NCBI GenBank assembly: GCA_013817115.1
Contig: JACDDG010000193.1
Coordinates: 1-5,403 of the forward strand
Direction of reading: 5' to 3'
Length of the DNA stretch: 5,403 bases
From: Parachlamydiaceae bacterium
GTDB lineage: Bacteria; Chlamydiota; Chlamydiia; Chlamydiales; Parachlamydiaceae
Below, one piece after another: positions 1-5,241 of the stretch (its first letter is position 1; each line of letters begins with the position of its first letter). Made by a program: the position numbers and the translations under genes. Below the pieces are notes generated by a model. That model ran no database searches. It worked only from the letters and a program-made list of their open reading frames with translations, and was not told the DNA's origin.

Positions 1-495
1 TTCCAGCTCGGCGTCATCCCCAGCGAAAGCTTTCCGAATTGTTTCCTTGAGCCCCATCAATTCTGCATGTACATCTTTGGGTAACAGTTTTAATTCAGGA
101 CACTCATAAATATTTGATTCATTCAACTGACCTTGGATCTCTATAAATTCATCGAAAGCCAAATGTATATTTGCATCTAACTCGTGCAAAGAGAAATTGG
201 TGTTGCATTGGACAAGGAGCCTTTCGAAGCGCATTGCTATTTGATCGGTGCGTTATAAAAGAGAAAAGATATTTTCTGGAAGCTCAGATCTTTTCGACAA
301 ACTTGAGATCGTCTGACGAATAGATAAAAAATTGTGGCTAGAAGGGGGAGATTTAATTTCGTTCAAGAGGGTTGCTTCTGCAAGGCTATTCATTATATAT
401 TCATCTTTATTCTTTGCTTGCTCCGGCAAGCCGGCTTCAAAAATGGGCGAATAAAAAAAATCTGTTTTATTTTGGAGATTAAATTGATTGTTCAT
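1..495 (-). pseudogene. Unrecognised ORF split by an in-frame TAA, runs off the window edge
   Basis: On the minus strand an ATG at 495-493 opens an 80-codon frame ending in TAA at 255-253. The same frame then stays open from 252 to position 1, giving 84 further codons, and leaves the window without a stop. The first ATG has a ribosome binding site (AGGA at 505-502, 6 bases away) and an in-frame stop shortly upstream, so it is probably the true start. The only ATG after the TAA, at 234-232, has no visible Shine-Dalgarno sequence. The peptide reads smoothly across the stop (…ELPENIFSLL, stop, RTDQIAMRFERLL…), which favours one gene broken by a nonsense mutation over two genes. The product is soluble, polar and probably helical; I do not recognise the family. 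Alternatives are a sequencing error, readthrough, or a short protein followed by a coupled gene. Confidence 0.5.
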
Positions 496-532
496 GATGA
501 GTCCTGTTTGTTTGTTTTATGGTTCATCGGAA

Positions 533-560
533 ATCATAGGGCGCATTTTTAATTTATCAA
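533..560 (-). promoter_or_regulatory. Outward-facing sigma-70-like promoter at the IS end
   Basis: On the minus strand, TTGATA (560-555) and TATGAT (538-533) are separated by 16 bases. Each differs from the bacterial consensus at one position. Transcription would start near 526 and reach the ATG at 495 after a leader of about 30 bases. The -35 box overlaps the stop codon of the transposase remnant (559-557), so the promoter lies inside the IS end and reads out into the interrupted gene. Confidence 0.55.
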
Positions 561-865
561 ATTAGTTCGGATTTCTGTGTATGGAGATGGTAAAGTCTTA
601 ACTTAAAATACTCCATATCCCTATAACCATATGCTTGCCTCTTAAGTGTTTCGATTTTATTGTTGACGCCTTCGGTAGCTGCGTTTGTGATTAAATGACG
701 GTAATAGTTTGTGAGTCCCTTATGATGATGAAGTAGAGTCCTCGCGCATTTAACCATTTGCGGTATACTGGACTCAATTCCACCGCAGTATATCCATTTT
801 AGCAGGAAAATTATAAATGCAATACTTGCTTCAAAAATATAAAGTATTGCGAATGGGTGGATCGT
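557..865 (-). pseudogene. ISL3-family transposase, C-terminal fragment
   Basis: The frame is open from 865 down to a TGA at 559-557. The recognisable peptide begins near 800 with KWIYCGGIESSIPQM, followed by KCARTLL and HHHKGLTNYYRHL. It ends in the diagnostic ISL3 tail ITNAATEGVNNKIETLKRQ, then AYGYRDMEYFKLRLYHLH. This tail carries the last acidic catalytic residue of the DDE nuclease (the Glu of the TEGVNNK segment) and the conserved AYG(Y/F)R(D/N) motif. A full ISL3 transposase is about 400 residues with an N-terminal zinc-finger and HTH region; all of that is missing, and an in-frame TGA at 868-866 closes the frame. The most natural internal ATG (757-755) would give only 66 residues, so this is a dead remnant and not an active transposase. 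Confidence 0.85.
819..850. repeat. Perfect 9-bp inverted repeat with 14-base loop
   Basis: GCAATACTT at 819-827 is repeated exactly in inverted orientation as AAGTATTGC at 842-850. It lies where clear similarity to the ISL3 transposase fades, so it may mark the broken edge of the element or a small regulatory hairpin. A second, shorter inverted pair, TATACTG (764-770) and CAGTATA (786-792), lies inside the transposase remnant. No T-run follows on either strand that would make either one a standard terminator. Confidence 0.35.
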
Positions 866-974
866 TCAAATTTTTACTTTTGTTTGCATAATATTTCTGT
901 GAACTTTAAAAAAGGCATCACCATAAATTAAAAATAATTTCCGAAATAGCTAGTAAGTATTTTAATATTAATCA

Positions 975-1025
975 TATAATTAAATTAGATTAGCATAACA
1001 AGAGTAATAATTTTATTAAAGGAGG
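975..1025 (+). promoter_or_regulatory. Promoter-like -10 and strong ribosome binding site of the ATPase-RSH gene
   Basis: A perfect TATAAT at 975-980 lies in the very AT-rich stretch before the gene, but no convincing -35 box sits 16-18 bases upstream, so the promoter is tentative. The ribosome binding site is clear: AAAGGAGG at 1018-1025, six bases from the ATG at 1032. The 866-1031 interval otherwise shows no gene, RNA or clear operator. Confidence 0.4.
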
Positions 1026-1031
1026 ATTGCT

Positions 1032-3161
1032 ATGATAAACCCTCGGAATCCAATTTTTCGGACAAGTGATTTTATCAGAAATAAACACACATATGCTATT
1101 ACTAAAACCGGTAAACCCGGCGAAACAATAAAAATCGATTCCGAAATAAAAATAAGGCCAAAATCTCTCTCCAGTGACACATCAAAAAAAGAAATCAACT
1201 TTACCGCACATCAGCCTCTTTCAGATAAAAAAAATATTACAAGTAGCTTTCATCGAACAATCAATAGAGAACAAATAGAAGAGCGTCGGAGTGTAATGTC
1301 AGCCATTGGAGAAAAACTACCGATGGTGCAAGAACTTAGAACCGAACTTAATAAAAATGGCTCAGCAATAGTATCCGGATCTTCGGGATCAGGAAAGTCA
1401 GAACAAATCAGTATAGCGCTAGGACCAAATCACACCTTATTCGATCTACGTCATGAATTTTTAGAAGATTATCTTAATAAAAACCAAGTCCCTAAAGAAG
1501 ACAGACAGGAAGTTGGGATGCAGTATTATTCTTCGAAAATGAAAAAACAAGAAAGAAAATTTATAGAAGAAAACAAGCAACCAATTATTGAGAAGTTGCT
1601 AGAAGATAAAAATCATACCATTGTTCTTGATGAAATAGACCTCGCTGCAATGCCATTGCTTTCAGAAGATGAACTTGCTTCTTGTCTTACTACATTGGAA
1701 ATAGCTGAAGAACTTAAAAAGAACGGGAAAAAAGTGGTGTTAATTTTACACAATTCCGGTATGCAATCCTCTGAAGTAAAAGAAAGCCTGCAGAATAAGG
1801 AATTATTAAGACCAAATGCTCAAGTGATTCAAACACGCTATTTGGATGAAACCACTCAAAGAATTATCTTAAATTCTCTTAATCTTGGAGAGTATGAAAT
1901 CAATAGACTTACCCAAATCTCTAGCGGGAATCCGGCAACGTATCTTGGTTTTTTAAAAGAATGTGCAAAAAATGCTATTGGTGAGTCTGGTGAAACGACA
2001 GAGAGTCCCAAATTTGAGGAATTAATAAGAGAATCCTATCAACGGACAGATTCAAATTGGTATTGGACCAAGCAACTTGAAAGTAAGGAAACTGTGCAAC
2101 TATTGACAAAGTTGGCTTCCGGGGACATCTCGCTCGATGATGAGGAGGTCCAATATAATAAAGGATATCTTTTGACGACAGGAATGGTAGGAGAGGTTAA
2201 TGGAAAATTAATCATGTCCCAGATTTCTAAAGACACTATTATAGACGAACAAAGAAATGAACAGATGATGAAAATGTTTGCAGGCAAATATATTGAAATC
2301 CAAAATGAAAAAGACATACAAACACATTTAAGCAAAGCTCCTCAGTCTATTCAAGATGCCGCAAGACATGCCTTGAATTATTCCTCCGGTTGTTATCTCA
2401 CTGACGAGTTAGGAGGAATTCCCGTTATTATCCCCAAAACAGCCGCAGCGTTAAATGAATTTTGGATGTATAACAAAAAAATTGTTTCAGATACTCTCGA
2501 ATTAAACAACCTTCCAATGGAGCATTCTAATATTGATCATTTGACATGGGCAAACTCAGCGACGACTCCAAAAGAATTAGTGCGTGACGCTCATGAGGTC
2601 GGAGGTTATTTTTTTGACTTCCTCAACAAAGCTTGTAGCCAAACAGACGCAACACTTCATACTGGAGAAAGTCATAAATTTTTAGTAAAATCAGAAAAAA
2701 GCATTCAACAAAAGGCAAATAAACTTGCAACTTTAGGCGCAAATCCTACTAAAGTGATTCAGAAAATCAATGACCCAATACGTGCTACAGTTATTTGTAA
2801 CACTATGACCGATCTAAAAAACACAATACTACGATTTAATATAGCAGCAAAGCAATCATTGATAAAAGTTGTGTATTCAAATAAATGGGATTTAAACTAT
2901 ACAAATGGATATGTCGGAGTGCATGCCAATTTTCTAATCAGCTATTCAACGGATGGTATACAAAAGAAAGTCAGAGGAGAGGTCCAGTTTCATCTTAGCC
3001 ATATTACTGACGGATCCGCGACCTCGCCTGATGCCATTGCACATATTTTATATGAAGAAGGAAGATTAGAAGAGAATCCGGAAGTAACTCTCCTACGAGA
3101 ACTAAGCATGAAAAATATTTTTTCATCCGGAATAAAGAACGTAACTCGTAACAGAGACTAA
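1032..3161 (+). CDS. P-loop (STAND/AAA-like) ATPase fused to a C-terminal RelA/SpoT-like nucleotidyltransferase
   Basis: A 709-residue protein. Residues 1-75 are polar and probably disordered, without a signal peptide. The P-loop NTPase core has Walker A GSSGSGKS (116-123), Walker B TIVLDEID (196-203), a sensor-1-like strand VVLILHN (235-241) and a GNP motif (299-301) of the kind seen in STAND/AAA ATPases. Residues about 350-405 read like the winged helix that follows such domains. Residues about 545-675 fit the RelA/SpoT synthetase fold: VKSEKSIQQK (552-561), INDPIRATVI (579-588; D581 as metal ligand), NGYVGVH (625-631; Y627 stacking tyrosine), GEVQFH (649-654; E650 catalytic glutamate) and AHILYEE (670-676). 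No hydrolase (HD) domain is visible. By family analogy the effector would make (p)ppGpp or (p)ppApp, or pyrophosphorylate tRNA; which one cannot be read here. The Shine-Dalgarno sequence at 1018-1025 fixes the start. ATPase call very likely; RSH call likely. Confidence 0.8.
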   Translation: MINPRNPIFRTSDFIRNKHTYAITKTGKPGETIKIDSEIKIRPKSLSSDTSKKEINFTAHQPLSDKKNITSSFHRTINREQIEERRSVMSAIGEKLPMVQELRTELNKNGSAIVSGSSGSGKSEQISIALGPNHTLFDLRHEFLEDYLNKNQVPKEDRQEVGMQYYSSKMKKQERKFIEENKQPIIEKLLEDKNHTIVLDEIDLAAMPLLSEDELASCLTTLEIAEELKKNGKKVVLILHNSGMQSSEVKESLQNKELLRPNAQVIQTRYLDETTQRIILNSLNLGEYEINRLTQISSGNPATYLGFLKECAKNAIGESGETTESPKFEELIRESYQRTDSNWYWTKQLESKETVQLLTKLASGDISLDDEEVQYNKGYLLTTGMVGEVNGKLIMSQISKDTIIDEQRNEQMMKMFAGKYIEIQNEKDIQTHLSKAPQSIQDAARHALNYSSGCYLTDELGGIPVIIPKTAAALNEFWMYNKKIVSDTLELNNLPMEHSNIDHLTWANSATTPKELVRDAHEVGGYFFDFLNKACSQTDATLHTGESHKFLVKSEKSIQQKANKLATLGANPTKVIQKINDPIRATVICNTMTDLKNTILRFNIAAKQSLIKVVYSNKWDLNYTNGYVGVHANFLISYSTDGIQKKVRGEVQFHLSHITDGSATSPDAIAHILYEEGRLEENPEVTLLRELSMKNIFSSGIKNVTRNRD

Positions 3162-3175
3162 AAAGGAGTGCTTGT

Positions 3176-3388
3176 ATGGAAAAAAAAGAAGATTGGAAAT
3201 ATATAGTTACACCAGCATTTATTGCCCGTTTTGTACCTGGTAAATTAGAAATTCGTAGGTTGGATGATGATCTTTGGGAAGTTAGTCATGATCTTGCTCT
3301 GCATGAACTAGTGACAAAAGACGGGACAATTGTCTCAGAAAAATTCGCACTAGAAGCTCATGAAACTTTTAAAGAGTCACTCCTTTAA
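3176..3388 (+). CDS. Small acidic protein, candidate antitoxin/immunity partner
   Basis: A 70-residue protein starting 14 bases after the stop of the ATPase-RSH gene, with its own ribosome binding site AAAGGAG (3162-3168, seven bases from the ATG). This spacing implies cotranscription. I recognise no family. The protein is acidic (15 Asp/Glu against 10 Lys/Arg), has no membrane segment or signal peptide, and looks compact: a probable beta-rich centre (KLEIRRLDDDLWEVSH, 23-38) followed by a probable helix (SEKFALEAHETFKESLL, 54-70). Small toxic synthetases of the RelA/SpoT superfamily are commonly paired with a small adjacent neutralising protein, so antitoxin is the leading guess. An accessory subunit or, for a secreted effector, a chaperone are alternatives. 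Its last 12 bases overlap the end of the convergent ORF at 3377-3712. Confidence 0.7.
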   Translation: MEKKEDWKYIVTPAFIARFVPGKLEIRRLDDDLWEVSHDLALHELVTKDGTIVSEKFALEAHETFKESLL

Positions 3389-3712
3389 TGATTTAGTTTT
3401 ATAAGAGCTCAATAAAGCGATGATCGACAAAATTAGAGGATTTGAGTGCCGAATGCACATGAGCTGAACAGGTTTAGGTTTCCATAGCATTAAACTTCGT
3501 GGAGGATTTTTCAAGCTTTCTAGGGAAACATGGGTAGTTTTTTCAGCCTCATCCCTATTAATTGGATAACCATCTTTAGAAATCATTCTTCCAATTGTGT
3601 TGTCCTTAACTGGATTCCACTGATTAGTAACAGCATCTTTACATTCATAGGCTCCATTACCTAACGTTCTAAAACAAATGTCTAGAGCTTTAAAATATCT
3701 AAAATTATTCAT
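3377..3712 (-). CDS. Hypothetical protein, probably the 3' part of a decayed gene
   Basis: A 111-residue frame converging on the preceding operon. The first half looks like genuine soluble protein (ICFRTLGNGAYECK, then DAVTNQWNPVKDNTIGRM, then ISKDGYPINRDEA). The C-terminus contains a short hydrophobic stretch, PLILSIIALLSSY (93-105). I recognise no family. The ATG at 3712 lacks a convincing Shine-Dalgarno sequence, and the same frame stays open upstream with protein-like sequence (VNKVDFNRTITWVN) to a TAA at about 3754. Beyond that, a different minus-strand frame gives AWNDHNIDLNFGLAYNKL. This pattern suggests a longer gene broken by a frameshift and stop codons, of which this is the surviving 3' part. 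It could instead be a short gene with a weak start. Confidence 0.4.
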   Translation of the reverse strand: MNNFRYFKALDICFRTLGNGAYECKDAVTNQWNPVKDNTIGRMISKDGYPINRDEAEKTTHVSLESLKNPPRSLMLWKPKPVQLMCIRHSNPLILSIIALLSSYKTKSLKE

Positions 3713-3849
3713 GTTAACCCAAGTTATTGTTCTATTGAAATCGACTTTGTTTACAGTTTATTGTATGCCAAACCAAAATTTAAGTCAATGTTATGATCAT
3801 TCCAAGCTCAGACCACATGAACCCTATGAGTGGCGCAGGATCCAATTGA

Positions 3850-3913
3850 TATACCAGAGCGTTCCAATTTTGGTTTTTTGGCAAGAGAAAACTCCCGTGA
3901 TTAACGATCAAAT
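3850..3913 (+). repeat. Divergent copy of an approximately 80-base dispersed repeat
   Basis: Starting at TATACC, this segment follows the same order of blocks as the two units at the window end: TATACC, a TTCCAATTTTGG block, TTTTTTGGCAAGAGAAA, CTCCCGTGATTA and ACGATCAAA. It carries several substitutions and single-base gaps. Similarity fades after about 3913. It lies in noncoding DNA between the hypothetical ORF and the peroxiredoxin gene. An inverted match to its GG-rich block (GCCAAACCAAAATTT) lies about 85 bases upstream, near 3769. Confidence 0.75.
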
Positions 3914-3946
3914 ACTGCTTTACAGTACTTAGTCTTTCTTTTTTTT
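3913..3946 (+). terminator. Weak terminator-like hairpin and T-run
   Basis: TACTG (3913-3917) pairs with CAGTA (3923-3927) around a 5-base loop, followed by a T-rich run reaching 3946. The stem is short and AT-rich, so stability is doubtful, and no plus-strand gene clearly ends just before it. It may serve to insulate the peroxiredoxin gene. Confidence 0.22.
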
Positions 3947-4003
3947 ATTAAATCAAGTACTCTCATAAATTATTGGAAACGGCTGAAATTTGGAGGATTT
4001 TCT

Positions 4004-4471
4004 ATGTTATATAAACTCAATGCTGGAGACAGAATGCCTTATTTTTCTTGTCTTGATCAAGATGGTAAGAAAATCGACTCCTCAGAACTTCTTGGAGCCC
4101 CTTTGGTACTTTATTTTTATTCCAGAGATAATACTTCGGGCTGTACAGTTCAGGCTTGTTCCTTTAGAGACAGCTTGCCTCTTTTGGAAGAAATTCATTG
4201 CAGAGTGATTGGCATCAGTCCTGATAATGCCGCATCTCATAAATCGTTTATTGAAGAACATGATTTGAATTTTCCTCTATTATGTGACGAAAATATGGAA
4301 ATTTGTAAAAAATTTGATGTGATCCATCCCAAAGGTGAAAAAAAAGAGATTAAAGTTGAGCGAAGTACTTTCTTAATTGATCGGGAAGGCATTATTCGCT
4401 GGATTGAGCGTCCTGTGAATGTCGTTGGCCATGTGGAAAGAGTTTTAGAAAACCTTACAGTTTATTCCTAA
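4004..4471 (+). CDS. bcp: Peroxiredoxin, Bcp/PrxQ type (thioredoxin-dependent thiol peroxidase)
   Basis: A 155-residue cytoplasmic peroxiredoxin, normal length for the family, that reduces hydrogen peroxide and organic hydroperoxides with electrons from thioredoxin. The active-site segment is YFYSRDNTSGCTVQACSFRD (37-56): C47 is the peroxidatic cysteine, C52 the resolving cysteine at the CxxxxC spacing typical of Bcp, and T44 the catalytic threonine. R120 in VERSTFLID supplies the active-site arginine, and GISPDNAASHKSF (70-82) is the usual family segment. The Pro that opens the PxxxTxxC motif is Ser (S40), and the common TPGC is TSGC (S45). The start is fixed by GGAGG at 3992-3996, seven bases from the ATG. 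An ATG at 3990 in another frame is a shadow. The gene lies 8 bases before the glycosyltransferase and is probably cotranscribed with it. Confidence 0.93.
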   Translation: MLYKLNAGDRMPYFSCLDQDGKKIDSSELLGAPLVLYFYSRDNTSGCTVQACSFRDSLPLLEEIHCRVIGISPDNAASHKSFIEEHDLNFPLLCDENMEICKKFDVIHPKGEKKEIKVERSTFLIDREGIIRWIERPVNVVGHVERVLENLTVYS

Positions 4472-4479
4472 ATTATTGG

Positions 4480-5241
4480 ATGTTTTTTTTGATTAGCGTA
4501 ACCATTTTAACGAAAAATAGCCAAAAATATCTCTGGGAGCTGCTAAATGCCCTTAAAGGTTTCTCGGAAGTACTCCTTTTTGATAATGGATCTACCGATG
4601 AAACGTTGAATATAGCTGCAAACTTTGAAAATGTTTCAATCCATAAAGGCGTGTTTGACGGGTTTGGCCCAACTCATAATAAAGCTTCAAATTTGGCAAA
4701 ATTCGACTGGATTTTGTCTATTGATAGTGATGAAGTTGTGTCTGAAGAGATGGCTAATGAAATTTTTAAATTGAAATTTGATCCGGAATGCGTCTACAAT
4801 TTCCCTCGTCATAATTATTTTAATGGTAAATTCATCAAATGGTGCGGATGGTATCCTGACCGACAAACTAGACTTTATAATCGAACAAAAACTCGATTTT
4901 CCGATGCTCAAGTGCACGAAGCTGTGATTGTGGAAGGAATGAATACTGTGCCCTTGAAAGGGCCCATAATACACTATTCCTATGAATGTGTTAGTGATTT
5001 TTTATCAAAAATGCAGTCATACTCAGCATTATTTGCAAAACAAAATGCCGGTAAACGCCGCTCTTCCCCTCTAAAGGCAATCTTCCATGGTTTCTTTTCT
5101 TTCTTTAAAAGCTATATTTTAAAAAGAGGGTTCTTAGGAGGGTACGAAGGGTTTCTTATTTCATCTTACAATGGTCATACAGCTTTTTACAAGTATTTAA
5201 AGCTTTATGAAGCCAATCAAAAAATTAGACGCTCTCAGTGA
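4480..5241 (+). CDS. Family 2 glycosyltransferase, WaaE/KdtX type (LPS core)
   Basis: A 253-residue GT-A-fold glycosyltransferase. The N-terminus ISVTILTKNSQKYL (5-18) and VLLFDNGSTDETLNIA (31-46) form the nucleotide-sugar binding region. IDSDE (81-85) carries the DxD metal-binding motif. WCGWYPDRQTRLYNR (121-135) followed by VHEAV (145-149) and HYSYE (165-169) is the signature of the WaaE/KdtX group, whose characterised members add glucose to the inner core of lipopolysaccharide at the cytoplasmic face of the inner membrane. The last 60 residues are basic and aromatic (KRRSSPLKAIFHGFFSFFK, 192-210) and could bind the membrane. The sugar and acceptor cannot be read from sequence, so no symbol is assigned. 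No good Shine-Dalgarno sequence precedes the ATG; translation is probably coupled to the peroxiredoxin gene, whose stop is 8 bases upstream. Confidence 0.88.
   Translation: MFFLISVTILTKNSQKYLWELLNALKGFSEVLLFDNGSTDETLNIAANFENVSIHKGVFDGFGPTHNKASNLAKFDWILSIDSDEVVSEEMANEIFKLKFDPECVYNFPRHNYFNGKFIKWCGWYPDRQTRLYNRTKTRFSDAQVHEAVIVEGMNTVPLKGPIIHYSYECVSDFLSKMQSYSALFAKQNAGKRRSSPLKAIFHGFFSFFKSYILKRGFLGGYEGFLISSYNGHTAFYKYLKLYEANQKIRRSQ

Larger units (their letters stand above)
521..865 (-). mobile_element. Remnant of an ISL3-family insertion sequence (transposase 3' end plus right end)
   Basis: The segment holds the C-terminal part of an ISL3-type transposase and about 36 bases after its stop codon, beginning with GGTTCATCGG at 521. 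A GG start is typical of ISL3 terminal repeats, but no matching opposite end is visible in this window, so the exact boundary at 521 is a guess. The 5' portion of the element is missing. What replaces it upstream of 865 is AT-rich DNA leading to the next gene. Confidence 0.5.

Noticed and set aside
334..552. Plus-strand ORF of 72 codons
   Set aside because: Antisense to the interrupted minus-strand frame, lacks a ribosome binding site, and its peptide is Ile/Phe/Cys-rich without family features.
1016..1198. Minus-strand ORF with hydrophobic peptide
   Set aside because: Antisense to the start of the ATPase-RSH gene; its hydrophobicity is the mirror of an A-rich coding strand.
2039..2335. Minus-strand ORF of 98 codons
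   Set aside because: Entirely antisense to the ATPase-RSH gene, with a Ser/Ile/Cys-rich composition typical of shadow frames.
1032..3161. Housekeeping RelA or SpoT
   Set aside because: No HD hydrolase, TGS or ACT domain is visible, and the N-terminal half is a P-loop ATPase, so it is not a standard long RSH enzyme.
3678..3932. Plus-strand ORF of 84 codons
   Set aside because: Its 3' part reads through the repeat at 3850, it has no Shine-Dalgarno, and its 5' end is antisense to the hypothetical ORF.
3990..4208. Plus-strand ORF overlapping the start of the peroxiredoxin gene
   Set aside because: Different frame from the clear peroxiredoxin; the GGAGG site lies inside it and serves the ATG at 4004.
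4687..4974. Minus-strand ORF of 95 codons
   Set aside because: Antisense to the glycosyltransferase, including its conserved DxD and VHE motifs.
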